Part shown: positions 24,296 to 32,731 of the stretch, in pieces
Layout: every line of letters begins with the position of its first letter
Numbering within the stretch: the stretch's first letter is position 1
DNA from: Trebonia sp963836195
GTDB lineage: Bacteria > Actinomycetota > Actinomycetes > Streptosporangiales > Streptosporangiaceae
Direction: 5' to 3'
Assembly (NCBI GenBank): GCA_963836195.1
Contig: CAWIIX010000015.1
Location: 1-64,000, forward strand
Length of the DNA: 64,000 bases
Position numbers and translations under genes: made by a program
Notes under the pieces: generated by a model
What the model saw: the letters and a program-made list of their open reading frames with translations, nothing else
What the model was told of the DNA's origin: nothing
Database searches by the model: none

Positions 24296-25483
24296 TTGAT
24301 CACATTCGAAGGTGTGACGAAGCGGTACCCCGACGGGACGGTGGCGGTCGATCATCTCGACCTCGACGTACCCGACGGCAAGACGATGGTTCTCGTCGGG
24401 CCTAGCGGGTGCGGCAAGACCACGACGCTGCGGATGATCAACCGCCTCGTCGAGCCGTCCGCTGGCCGCATCCTGCTCAACGGCGACGACATCAGAGCGC
24501 AGGACCCGGCCCGGCTGCGACGCGGCATCGGCTACGTCATCCAGCAGAGCGGCCTGTTCCCGCACCGCACGGTCGAGGACAACATCGCCACCGTGCCGGT
24601 GCTCAACGGGTGGCGCCGGGCGAAGGCCCGGGCGCGCGCCCGGGAGCTGCTGACGACCGTCGGACTCGATCCGGCGCTCGCCGGGCGGTACCCGCACCAG
24701 CTCTCCGGCGGGCAGCAGCAGCGGGTCGGCGTGGCCCGCGCGCTCGCCGCCGACCCGCCCGTGCTGCTGATGGACGAGCCGTTCAGCGCCGTCGACCCGG
24801 TCGTCCGCGGTCAGCTCCAGGACCAGCTGATCGCGCTCCAGAACGAGCTCCACAAGACGATCGTGCTGGTCACGCACGACATCGAAGAGGCCATCAAGGT
24901 CGGCGACATCGTCGCGCTGTACCACCCGCACGGCACCCTGGCCCAGCTCGGCCCGCCGGAACGGCTGCTCGGCGCGCCCGCCGATGACTACGTCGCCGGT
25001 TTCGTCGGGTTCGACCGCGGCATCAGGCGGCTGTCCTTCTTCCGGACCGACGGGCTGTCGCTGTCGGCCGGCCCGGTGCTGCCCGCCTCGTCGACGGTGG
25101 CGGCCGCCGTCAAGACCGGGGAGCCCTGGATCCTCGTCGTCGGCAGCGAGGCGGACCTGCGGCCGCGCGGCTGGGTGTCGGCCGAGCGGCTGGCCGGGCT
25201 CGACGGCGATACCCGGCTCGCGGACGTGGCCACCGACACCTTCGGGCACACGTTCACCGTGGGCGACGACTCGCTCCGGGCCGCGCTCGACGCGGCGGTG
25301 CTCTCGCCCGCCGGCGTCGCGATCGGCGTGGACGAACACGGCCGAGTGGTCGGCGTGGCGTCCTTCGACCAGCTCCGGGCGGCCGTGCAGGCGGCCCAGG
25401 CGGCCCAGGACGCGCTCGACGCCCAGGACGTGCTCGGCGAGCAGGTCGCGCGGCAGGGACAGAGCCCAGGAGCGACCCGATGA
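24296..25483 (+). CDS. Glycine betaine/carnitine/choline ABC transporter ATP-binding protein (OpuCA-like)
   Basis: 395 residues. The ATPase domain (residues 1-240) has Walker A GPSGCGKTT, signature LSGGQQQRVG, Walker B LLMDEP and HD in LVTHDIEEA. A CBS-like region follows (about 245-365), which in OpuA/OpuC senses ionic strength. TTG 24296 with GGAAGGGC upstream is the best start and keeps the family N-terminus ITFEGVTKRYPDG. First gene of a four-gene importer; its ATGA overlaps the next gene. Confidence 0.88.
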   Translation: MITFEGVTKRYPDGTVAVDHLDLDVPDGKTMVLVGPSGCGKTTTLRMINRLVEPSAGRILLNGDDIRAQDPARLRRGIGYVIQQSGLFPHRTVEDNIATVPVLNGWRRAKARARARELLTTVGLDPALAGRYPHQLSGGQQQRVGVARALAADPPVLLMDEPFSAVDPVVRGQLQDQLIALQNELHKTIVLVTHDIEEAIKVGDIVALYHPHGTLAQLGPPERLLGAPADDYVAGFVGFDRGIRRLSFFRTDGLSLSAGPVLPASSTVAAAVKTGEPWILVVGSEADLRPRGWVSAERLAGLDGDTRLADVATDTFGHTFTVGDDSLRAALDAAVLSPAGVAIGVDEHGRVVGVASFDQLRAAVQAAQAAQDALDAQDVLGEQVARQGQSPGATR

Positions 25484-26187
25484 TGTGGTCCTGGATTCCC
25501 AGCAACTGGTCCGAGATCTGGGAGCTGACCAGGCAGAACGCCTTTCTCGGCGTCGTCTCGCCGCTGATCGGGCTGGCCATCTCGCTGCCGCTCGGGGTGC
25601 TGGCGGCGCGCTGGCGCTGGTTCTACCCGCCGACGCTGGTCTTCATCAACGTGATCTACGCGATCCCGTCGCTCGCCCTGTTCATCGCGCTGATCCCGGC
25701 GTTCGGGCTGACCGATACGACGGTCGTGATCGGGCTGACGGTGTTCTCGCTCTGCGTGATCCTGCCGAACGTGGTGGAGGGCCTGCGCGGCGTGCCCGCG
25801 CCGGTCAAGCAGGCGGCGACCGCGATGGGGTACGGCCCGCTGCGCCGCCTGATCACGGTCGAGCTGCCGCTCGCGACCCCCGTGATCATCGCCGGGCTCC
25901 GAGTCGGCGTGGTGTCCAGCGTCAGCCTGGCCAGCGTCGGCCAGATCATCGGCGTGTCCAGCCTCGGCTACCTGTTCATCGACGGCGAGCAGCGGGACTT
26001 CCCGACCGAGATCTACGTCGGCCTGTTCTGCGTCATCGTGCTCGCCGTGGTCTGCGACCTGATCCTGGTCGGCGTCCGGCGGGTACTCACCCCGTGGGCG
26101 TCCGGCCGGAACCGGGCGGCCGGCGAGCGCCCGCGCTGGGTGCTCACCCAGCGCGCGCCGGCGGCGCCGGGGGCGGGGGCGCGCTGA
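25480..26187 (+). CDS. Glycine betaine/osmoprotectant ABC permease (OpuCB-like)
   Basis: 235 residues with six helices and the binding-protein-dependent permease loop APVKQAATAMGYGPLRRLITVELPLATPVIIAG. It starts at ATG 25480 overlapping the ATPase stop. An extended Pro/Ala-rich cytoplasmic tail follows the last helix. It pairs with the second permease to form the membrane channel. Confidence 0.88.
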   Translation: MMWSWIPSNWSEIWELTRQNAFLGVVSPLIGLAISLPLGVLAARWRWFYPPTLVFINVIYAIPSLALFIALIPAFGLTDTTVVIGLTVFSLCVILPNVVEGLRGVPAPVKQAATAMGYGPLRRLITVELPLATPVIIAGLRVGVVSSVSLASVGQIIGVSSLGYLFIDGEQRDFPTEIYVGLFCVIVLAVVCDLILVGVRRVLTPWASGRNRAAGERPRWVLTQRAPAAPGAGAR

Positions 26188-26867
26188 TGAGCTTCTTCAG
26201 CTACGCCTGGGACTGGGTGACCACCGACGCCCACTGGCACGGGTCCGGCAGCATCCCTCAGCAGGTCGTCGCGCACCTCGGCTACAGCGGCCTGCCGCTG
26301 CTCATCGCCGCGCTGATCGCGATCCCGCTCGGGGTGCTGATCGGGCACACCGGCCGCGGCGCGGTCGTCGTCGTCAACCTGGCCAACGCCTGGCGCGCCA
26401 TCCCCACCCTCGGCCTGCTCATCCTGCTCGCCGTCTACTTCGGGTTCACGCTCTTCACCTGGCTGATCCCGCTCGTCGTGCTGGCGATCCCGCCGATCCT
26501 GGTCAACGTTTACGAGGGCGTGGCCGGGGTCGACCCCGGCGTCAAGGACGCGGCCAAGGGCATGGGCATGACCCCGTGGCAGCAGATCGTCAAGGTCGAG
26601 GTGCCGATCGCGCTGCCGCTGATCCTGGTCGGCCTGCGCACCGGGGCGATCTTCGTCGTCGCGACCGCGACGATCGCGGCCTACATCGGCCTCGGCGGCC
26701 TCGGCCGGTTCATCATCGACGGCCTTGCCAACACCCAGTACGGCCCGGTGGCGGGCGGCGCGCTGCTCGTCGTGATCCTCGCCCTGCTCGTTCTCGGGCT
26801 CTTCGCCCTGCTGTCCAGACTGCTCGTCCCGGCGGGGTTGCGCGGGGCGGGCCGGGATAACCAGTAA
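26187..26867 (+). CDS. Glycine betaine/osmoprotectant ABC permease (OpuCD-like)
   Basis: 226 residues; ATG 26187 shares its A with the upstream TGA. Five or six helices (GLPLLIAALIAIPLGVLIG onward) and the coupling loop DPGVKDAAKGMGMTPWQQIVKVEVPIALPLI. It is the second channel subunit. The open frame extends upstream through the previous gene, but sequence similarity begins only here. Confidence 0.88.
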   Translation: MSFFSYAWDWVTTDAHWHGSGSIPQQVVAHLGYSGLPLLIAALIAIPLGVLIGHTGRGAVVVVNLANAWRAIPTLGLLILLAVYFGFTLFTWLIPLVVLAIPPILVNVYEGVAGVDPGVKDAAKGMGMTPWQQIVKVEVPIALPLILVGLRTGAIFVVATATIAAYIGLGGLGRFIIDGLANTQYGPVAGGALLVVILALLVLGLFALLSRLLVPAGLRGAGRDNQ

Positions 26868-26909
26868 AATCGACCACTAATGTCGGGTACACCGAAAGGG
26901 AAACACATA

Positions 26910-27893
26910 ATGGTCACCAGGATCGCCACCGCCACGGGGATGGCAGCCGTCACGGCCATCGCCCTCGCCGCGGTGGCCGGCTGCTCAAGCAGCTCTTCAA
27001 GCTCATCAAGCGCGCCGAGCTCGGCCGCCGCAAGCGCCAGCACCAGCGCCAGCTCGGGCTCCAACCCGCTGTCCGGCGGGAGCGCGTCCGGCTCGGTGGT
27101 CGTCGGCTCGGCCAACTTCCCCGAGTCCGAACTGCTGGCCGAGGTCTACGCGATCGCCCTGCAGGACAAGGGGGTCAAGGCCACCACCAAGCTCAACATC
27201 GGCGACCGCGAGGTCTACTACCCGCAGGTCGTCAAGGGCGCGATCACCATCTTCCCCGAGTACAACGGGGCGCTGCTCTCCGGCGAGGTCGACAAGACCT
27301 CCACCGCCAAGACGACCGCAGCGGTGGACGCGGCCCTGACGGCCAAGCTGCCGTCCTCGCTCGAGATCCTCAACCCGGCCCCGGCCCAGGACTCCGACGC
27401 CCTCACGGTGACCGCGGCGACCGCCGCCAAGTACCACCTCAAGTCGATCGCCGACCTCAAGCCGTACGCGAGCGGCTGGGTGCTCGGCGCGCCGTCGGAG
27501 TTCACCACCCGCCCCGACGGCATACCCGGGCTCAAGGCCAACTACGGCCTCACCTTCAAGTCGTTCGACCCACTGGACGAGTCCGGCCCGCTCACGCTGG
27601 CCGCCCTGAACGGCGGGAAGGTCCAGGTGGCGGACGTCTTCACCACCACCCCGCAGATCATCACCGACCACCTGGTCTCGCTGTCGGACCCCAAGGCCAA
27701 CTTCGCCGCCCAGAACGTCATCCCGCTGGTCTACAAGGCCGGCTCGAACGCCACCATCACCAGCACCCTGAACACGGTCTCGGCCGCGCTGACGACGTCC
27801 GCCCTGCTGCAGATGGACAACGCCGTGATCACCGACAAGCAGAACTACAGCACGGTCGCGGCCGCCTTCCTGAAGACGATCGGGATCAGCTAA
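26910..27893 (+). CDS. Glycine betaine/osmoprotectant substrate-binding lipoprotein (OpuCC-like)
   Basis: 327 residues from ATG 26910, preceded by GAAAGGGA. The lipobox ends AVAGC (Cys25) and is followed by a Ser-rich spacer. The binding domain carries SANFPESELLAEVYAIALQDKG and FPEYNGALL, the OpuAC pattern for quaternary ammonium ligands. It is the extracellular receptor of the importer. ATG 26880 is a weaker alternative. Confidence 0.88.
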   Translation: MVTRIATATGMAAVTAIALAAVAGCSSSSSSSSSAPSSAAASASTSASSGSNPLSGGSASGSVVVGSANFPESELLAEVYAIALQDKGVKATTKLNIGDREVYYPQVVKGAITIFPEYNGALLSGEVDKTSTAKTTAAVDAALTAKLPSSLEILNPAPAQDSDALTVTAATAAKYHLKSIADLKPYASGWVLGAPSEFTTRPDGIPGLKANYGLTFKSFDPLDESGPLTLAALNGGKVQVADVFTTTPQIITDHLVSLSDPKANFAAQNVIPLVYKAGSNATITSTLNTVSAALTTSALLQMDNAVITDKQNYSTVAAAFLKTIGIS

Positions 27894-27920
27894 ACACCGG
27901 CAAGAGTAACGTGACAGGAC

Positions 27921-28254
27921 GTGCGAATCACTGATGTGACCGTCGTCCTGCACGAGCGGTCCGCGTCCGGCGCGGCCAGCTTCGGCCCCGCCGGACGACG
28001 GATCCCCCTCGGCGTCCTCCGCGTCTAACGTCGCCGCCCGGCACGTGATGATGGCCATCGACAACTGCGACTGGCTCGAGGTCCTCGCCTTCAACCAGTC
28101 CGGCGACCACAGCCTCGCCCACTTTGGCTACGGCCTGACCGAGCCATTCACCGTCGACCGCGAGGGCAACGTGCACGCCCCCACCGGCCCCGGCCTCGGC
28201 GCCGCCGTGGACTGGGACCTGATCAACTCCTCGGTGGTAGCCGTCGCTGCCTAA
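27921..28254 (+). pseudogene. Enolase-superfamily (mandelate racemase/muconate-lactonizing) remnant, centre deleted
   Basis: GTG 27921 opens 35 codons like the N-terminus of MR/MLE enzymes (VRITDVTVVLHERS...PLGVLRV) and hits TAA at 28026-28028. From 28030, in another frame, the C-terminus of the same family appears (DNCDWLEVLAFNQSGDHSL, GYGLTEPF, GPGLGAAVDWDLINSS) up to TAA 28252-28254. The catalytic barrel with its metal-binding acids is gone. A TAACGT -10-like box 8 bases before GTG may still be active. Confidence 0.75.
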
Positions 28255-28267
28255 AAAAGGCCAATCC

Positions 28268-28286
28268 CGTCATCTCGAACGGACCC
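28268..28286 (-). repeat. Dispersed repeat, copy A
   Basis: CGTCATCTCGAACGGACCC occurs identically at 32880-32898 inside the ureAB fusion. A 14-base core (GGTCCGTTCGAGAT) occurs inverted at 33184-33197. This copy lies between convergent genes. Confidence 0.75.
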
Positions 28287-28306
28287 GGCCGACTCTTCCC
28301 CGCCCA

Positions 28307-28744
28307 TTACTCCGGCGCGAGGAAGATGCAGAACGTATGGCCGGACGGGTCCGCGTACACCCGCAACTGCTCATCGGGGTCCTCGGAGCGGTCAAGGCGC
28401 AGCCGCGCCCCCAGCCCGATCGCGCGCTCGTGCTGATGGTCGAGTTCGGCCCTGCTGGTGACGGACAGGTCAAGGTGCAGCTGCTGCGGGATCTCCGGCT
28501 CCGGCCAGGTCGTCTCCGGCACCGTGGCGGTCTGCTGGAACGCGATGCGGGGGAAGCCACCGGACGACGGGCGGATGACGAGCCAGTCGCGGCCGCGCTC
28601 GTCGTCGTGGCCGGGCTCGGGCGGCTCGTCACCCGGCCGGTATTCGAAGCCGAGCAGCTGACGGTAGAACTCCGCCAGCCCGCGGGCGTCGGTCGTGTCG
28701 AGCACCACCTGCCGCCAGCTCGGGAACGACTCGCCGACGCTCAT
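28307..28744 (-). CDS. VOC family (glyoxalase-like) protein
   Basis: 145 residues from ATG 28744 with GGAAGG upstream. The two VOC modules are visible: VVLDTTDARGLAEFYRQLLGFEYRPGDE and LHLDLSVTSRAELDHQ, ending YADPSGHTFCIFL. It is related in layout to 20532-20915 but not close. Members range from dioxygenases to resistance proteins; no activity can be assigned. Confidence 0.85.
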   Translation of the reverse strand: MSVGESFPSWRQVVLDTTDARGLAEFYRQLLGFEYRPGDEPPEPGHDDERGRDWLVIRPSSGGFPRIAFQQTATVPETTWPEPEIPQQLHLDLSVTSRAELDHQHERAIGLGARLRLDRSEDPDEQLRVYADPSGHTFCIFLAPE

Positions 28745-28858
28745 GAGATTACCTTCCGCTCGGCGGGAAGCAACGGTCCGTTCGGAAGAATAGATTAGTG
28801 CAGAGCCCCTCATCGGGCCGGGCGTGGCGTCGCTCGCGTCTCCGGCCAGGAGGGCCTG

Positions 28859-28864
28859 TAAGGT
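28859..28864 (+). promoter_or_regulatory. -10 box TAAGGT of a leaderless transcript
   Basis: TAAGGT, then six bases, then ATG 28871, without a Shine-Dalgarno. Confidence 0.5.
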
Positions 28865-28870
28865 CTGTAG

Positions 28871-29638
28871 ATGGTCGAGATCAAGACTGCGGGTGAGATC
28901 GACGCGATCCGCGCCGCCGGCCGGGTGGTGGCCCAGGTGCTGGCGGCGAGTCGCGGCGCGGCCGCGCCCGGGGTCACCCTCAAGGAACTCGATGAGGCCG
29001 CCAGGGATGTGCTCGCCCGGGCGGGCGCGACCTCGCCGTTCCTCAACTACCACCCGAAGTTCGCCCCGGTCCCGTACCCGGCCGTGATCTGCACGTCGGT
29101 GAACGACGCGGCGCTGCACGGCATCCCCGGTTCCTACCGGCTGCAGGAGGGCGACCTGCTCAGCGTGGACGCCGGGGCGACGCTGGACGGCTGGGTCGGC
29201 GACGCGGCGATCTCGTTCACGATCGGGCCGCCCGCGGCGGCGGACGCGGCGCTGATCGCCGCGACCGAGAACGCGCTGGCGGCGGGGATCGCGGCCGCCC
29301 GGCCGGGCGGCCGGCTGGGCGACATCTCGGCCGCGATCGGGCACGTCGGCCGGTCCGGCGGGTACGGCATCTCGACCGACCTCGGCGGTCACGGCGTCGG
29401 CCGGACGATGCACGAGGACCCGCACATCCCCAACCGGGGGCGGGCGGGCCGGGGCCTGCGGCTGGTGCCCGGGCTGGTGATCGCGATCGAGCCGTGGTTC
29501 ATCGCCGGCGGCAAGGACGGCATCTGGCTCGACGACGACGGCTGGACGATCCGCACCTCGGACGGCAGTCGCGCCGCGCACGCCGAGCACACGATCGCGA
29601 TCACGCCCGACGGCCCGGTGATCCTGACCGTCCCCTGA
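28871..29638 (+). CDS. map: Type I methionine aminopeptidase
   Basis: 255 residues. It removes the initiator Met from nascent proteins. The five metal ligands are visible: Asp in SVDAGATLDGW, Asp in VGDAAIS, His in GGHGVGR, Glu in IAIEPWF and Glu in HAEHTIAI. The substrate-site HG is present in ALHGIPGSY. There is no N-terminal SH3-binding extension. The usual housekeeping map lies in the ribosomal-protein cluster; this copy stands alone, so it may be a second map. A strong hairpin follows at 29657. Confidence 0.92.
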   Translation: MVEIKTAGEIDAIRAAGRVVAQVLAASRGAAAPGVTLKELDEAARDVLARAGATSPFLNYHPKFAPVPYPAVICTSVNDAALHGIPGSYRLQEGDLLSVDAGATLDGWVGDAAISFTIGPPAAADAALIAATENALAAGIAAARPGGRLGDISAAIGHVGRSGGYGISTDLGGHGVGRTMHEDPHIPNRGRAGRGLRLVPGLVIAIEPWFIAGGKDGIWLDDDGWTIRTSDGSRAAHAEHTIAITPDGPVILTVP

Positions 29639-29656
29639 CCGGCCGGCCAGTACCTG

Positions 29657-29689
29657 GGCTGCGGCCCCTCCCCAAGCAGGGCCGCAGCC
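29657..29689 (+). terminator. Strong hairpin after map
   Basis: Perfect 11-bp stem GGCTGCGGCCC/GGGCCGCAGCC with an 11-base loop, starting 18 bases after the stop codon. No T-run follows, common for actinobacterial terminators. Confidence 0.7.
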
Positions 29690-29720
29690 GAGCCTCTTTC
29701 GGCTATCCCTATCGTGGTCC

Positions 29721-29749
29721 ATTGCGTGGTCGCGAAATAGTCACATAAT
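29721..29749 (+). promoter_or_regulatory. Promoter with leaderless start
   Basis: TTGCGT (-35) and CATAAT (-10, 29744-29749) are about 16-17 bases apart. Six bases later comes GTG 29756. Confidence 0.55.
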
Positions 29750-29755
29750 GGGACA

Positions 29756-30775
29756 GTGTTCAGAGAAAGAGACAAATTAGTGACATCTTCCCCAGGGTCG
29801 GGCGGTCGGCCCGGCCTGGCGGAGATTGCGGCGGAGCTCCAGGCGCTCCGCAAGAACCGCGCGTTCTCCGGCGACGTGTCCGAGAAGATCGGCCCGGTGC
29901 TGCTCGAGCTGGCCGGCGGCGACTCGCGCACGTCCAACGATAAGCTCGGCCGGGAGCTCCGCGCGCTGGCCGGACGGCTGACCGACGAGATGCGGACCGC
30001 GATTCTCGCGGCCCTGGCGCTGCACGAGGACACCCGCGGGATGACCACCTACTCGCAGCGGAAGCGGTGGCTGGCCGACACCAAGCTCGCCCGCGGTGAC
30101 CGGACCGCCGAGCGCCGGATCGACGAGGCGCAGCGGCTGCTCGCCCAGGAGATCGCGGCCGAGCTCGAGCGCCGCCGCGGCCTTTCCGACCCCGACGACG
30201 ACGGCTGGTACATCGAGCATTTCAGCGCCGTGTTCATGCTCGACGGCGAGGCCCCCGAGGCGCTCGAGCGCCGGCGCATCGTCGCCACCAGGCACCACCT
30301 GACCGAGATCGCGATCGTCCTCGACACGCCCAGGGAATCGGGTCAGCGCCGACTCGGCCTCAAGGCCGACGTGACCAGCGGCGGCACGCTGCTCCGGGCC
30401 GAGGAGCTGTCGCGTAACCGGACCCGCTACATCATCGCGCTGCCGCGCCCGCTGCAGCCGGGTGAGACCCACGAGTACGAGATGCACATCCGGGTGGCCC
30501 CGGACGAGCCCATGCGCGACTACTACGTGTTCCGCCCCGAGCGCCGCTGCGACGGCTTCGACCTCCGGGTCAGGTTCGACCGCCGACGCCCGCCCCGCTG
30601 GGTCCGCCAGGTCACCGCCGAGGACGTCCACGTCTACTACCCCTACGAGGGGGTCCCGGCCCCGTTCGACCAGGTCCCGGTCGACGCCACCGGCGAGGCC
30701 CGCGCCGACTTCCTGCATCCCCGCCAGCACCTCGGCTACGGCCTCCAGTGGTCCTTCACCGAACAGGAACCCTAA
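29756..30775 (+). CDS. Conserved-looking protein of unknown function
   Basis: 339 residues, not recognised. A helical, charged N-terminal half (about 1-145: LAEIAAELQALRKNRAFSG, TERRIDEAQRLLAQEIAAELERRRG) precedes a beta-rich C-terminal half (about 150-339) with HLTEIAIVLDTP, RPLQPGETHEYEMHIRV, YYVFRPERRCDGFDLRVRF and YPYEGVPAPFDQ. No membrane segment or signal peptide. The layout suggests a coiled-coil/helical regulator or scaffold joined to a sandwich domain, but no enzyme motif is seen. GTG 29756 is supported by the promoter. The 264-base gap after it holds repeats. Confidence 0.7.
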   Translation: MFRERDKLVTSSPGSGGRPGLAEIAAELQALRKNRAFSGDVSEKIGPVLLELAGGDSRTSNDKLGRELRALAGRLTDEMRTAILAALALHEDTRGMTTYSQRKRWLADTKLARGDRTAERRIDEAQRLLAQEIAAELERRRGLSDPDDDGWYIEHFSAVFMLDGEAPEALERRRIVATRHHLTEIAIVLDTPRESGQRRLGLKADVTSGGTLLRAEELSRNRTRYIIALPRPLQPGETHEYEMHIRVAPDEPMRDYYVFRPERRCDGFDLRVRFDRRRPPRWVRQVTAEDVHVYYPYEGVPAPFDQVPVDATGEARADFLHPRQHLGYGLQWSFTEQEP

Positions 30776-30886
30776 ACCTCCGCCCGCTACCGTCCGTCCC
30801 TTGTCACCCGCACCACTGACACCACCGGGTAGGGCCGACGGCACGGCCCACGACCTGAAGACCCCCTCAACGGACGCGTCCTCTCC

Positions 30887-31022
30887 GATAACAGCAAGAA
30901 AAACCCTGTGATCGCGAAAACATTCTTTATGGCGAAGACTTTTCGTGCGCATAGCACGAATTATTTACGTCAAGAAAAAAGTCTTCGTGCTCATCGAGCG
31001 GCAGCAAGGATAACAGCAAGAA
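30887..31022. repeat. Hairpin element bounded by 14-mer direct repeats
   Basis: GATAACAGCAAGAA occurs at both ends (30887-30900, 31009-31022). Between them GAAGACTTTT (30934-30943) pairs with AAAAGTCTTC (30977-30986) and encloses CGTGC-GCATA-GCACG (30944-30958). AGCACGAA (30953-30960) can alternatively pair with TTCGTGCT (30984-30991), so two mutually exclusive folds exist. It lies between convergent genes in an AT-rich island. No coding potential. Confidence 0.7.
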
Positions 31023-31039
31023 GCGCGGAGCGCTCGACG

Positions 31040-32731
31040 TTAGCCGAGATGGTGGAGCCTCGTCAGCGGCAGCGAAGTCGCCTCGTGCACCGGGACAGGA
31101 ACGCCGTCCACGCTCACCGGTCCCTCCGACACGGGCACCGAGACCCGCGGCACAACCGAGTTGCGCGCCATGTCCGCGCGGGTCAGTCCCCGGGCCCCCG
31201 CGATCGGCAGGTAGCGAACCCCGCCCGGCAGCGCGTCCCGGAGCGAAGCGTTCGACAGCGCCGGCTCCGCGACGAACACGGCCGACAGCGACCGCGGCGC
31301 GTCGCCAAGCCCGCCGAAGAACGGCCCGAGCACCCGCGGCTGGGTGATCCGGGTCGACCCCGACCCGGAGCCGGACGCGCCCCAGGCGACGAACCCGGAC
31401 TTGAGCACGATCTCCGGCGTCGTCCCGAACCGGGCCGGGTCCCACAGCGCGATGTCCGCCAGCCGCCCAGCCGAGAGCGACCCGACCTGGGCCGCCAGGC
31501 CGTGCGCGATCGCCGGGTTGAGGGTGACCTTGGCCAGGTACCTGAGCACCCGCTCGTTGTTGGCGAAGGACGGGCCCGCCTCCCCGGCCAGCGTCGCCTG
31601 GACGTGGGCGAGCTGCCAGGTGCGGCGGGCGACCTCGGCGATCCGGCCCATGCCCATCGAGTCGGAGTTGATGATCGAGATCGCGCCCAGGTCGTGCAGG
31701 AAGTTCTCGGCCGCGATGCCGTGCCGCCTGATCCTGCTCAACGCGATCGCCGCGTCGCTGTCCAGCCGCGGGTGCAGCTTGTGCACGGTCATCGTCATCG
31801 GCACCAGCTCCGCGACCGTGGCCGGGGTGAGCGGCAGCGTCGGCGTGGTCGAAGAGCCGAGGATGTGCGGCTGGTTCAGGATCTCGAGCACGTCGGGATG
31901 ACCGCCGCCGCCCTCCACGTGGTACGCGTGCACGGTCCGCCCGGCCGTCGCCGCGACCGTGTCGGCCAGGTACCCCGACTCGTTCAGCGTGTCGGTGTGC
32001 AGCGCGACCGGCAGCCCGGCCGCCTCGGCCACGGTCAGGCAGGTGTCGATCTGGACCGGGGTCGCGCCCCAGTCCTCGTGCACCTTGAACCCGCCCGCCC
32101 CGGCCTCGACCGCCGCCTCCAGCAGCGCCGTCGAGCGGGTCGAGCCGCGGGCCAGGAACGCCGCGTTGAGCGGGATGCCCGCCCAGCCCGCCATCATCGC
32201 CCGCAGGTTGTAGGCCGGGTTCGCGCCGACGTCCCACACCCCGCCGATCCCCATCGCCACCACCGTGGTGATCCCCGACGACAGGGCCGCCGCCGCGATC
32301 TGCGGGCTCGACGCGTGCACGTGCGAGTCGATCAGCCCGGCGGTCGCGATCAGCCCCTCGCCGGGCAGGATCGCGGTGTGCGAGTCGACCACCAGGTCCA
32401 CCCCCGCCTGCACGTCCGGGTTCCCGGCCCGGCCGGTGCCGACGATCCGCCCGTCGGCGATCCCGATCGAGGTCTTGCGGACGCCGAGCACCGGGTCGAG
32501 CACGAGCACGTTGGGGATGATCAGGTCGAGCGCGCTCGCGCGGCCGACCGTCGCCGACGTGACCAGGACGCCGTCCCGCGCGGTCTTCCCGCACCCGCCG
32601 ATCAGCTCGTCGCCGGGGGAGACGTCATCGCCCTCGACCTGGACCCACAGGTCGGTGTCGGCCAGCCGCACCCGGTCCCCGGTCGTCGGCCCGTACCGGG
32701 CCGCGTACTCGCCCCGGTCAAGCGCGCTCAC
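31040..32731 (-). CDS. ureC: Urease alpha subunit-like protein (UreC), divergent
   Basis: 563 residues from GTG 32731, which overlaps ureAB as GTGA. Urease hydrolyses urea to ammonia and CO2 with a dinickel site. Ligands are kept: HVH (DSHVHA), the carbamylated Lys (GFKVHEDWG), His in LHTDTLNESG, His in AYHVEGGGGH, and Asp in INSDSMGMGR. The mobile flap, CHHLD in typical ureases, reads VHKLH: the flap Cys is Val, although the catalytic His is kept. Several loops diverge and a Gly/Ser string (GASGSGSGS) is inserted. No ureD/E/F/G nickel chaperones are in the window. It may be a urease paralogue with another or lost activity. Confidence 0.85.
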   Translation of the reverse strand: MSALDRGEYAARYGPTTGDRVRLADTDLWVQVEGDDVSPGDELIGGCGKTARDGVLVTSATVGRASALDLIIPNVLVLDPVLGVRKTSIGIADGRIVGTGRAGNPDVQAGVDLVVDSHTAILPGEGLIATAGLIDSHVHASSPQIAAAALSSGITTVVAMGIGGVWDVGANPAYNLRAMMAGWAGIPLNAAFLARGSTRSTALLEAAVEAGAGGFKVHEDWGATPVQIDTCLTVAEAAGLPVALHTDTLNESGYLADTVAATAGRTVHAYHVEGGGGHPDVLEILNQPHILGSSTTPTLPLTPATVAELVPMTMTVHKLHPRLDSDAAIALSRIRRHGIAAENFLHDLGAISIINSDSMGMGRIAEVARRTWQLAHVQATLAGEAGPSFANNERVLRYLAKVTLNPAIAHGLAAQVGSLSAGRLADIALWDPARFGTTPEIVLKSGFVAWGASGSGSGSTRITQPRVLGPFFGGLGDAPRSLSAVFVAEPALSNASLRDALPGGVRYLPIAGARGLTRADMARNSVVPRVSVPVSEGPVSVDGVPVPVHEATSLPLTRLHHLG

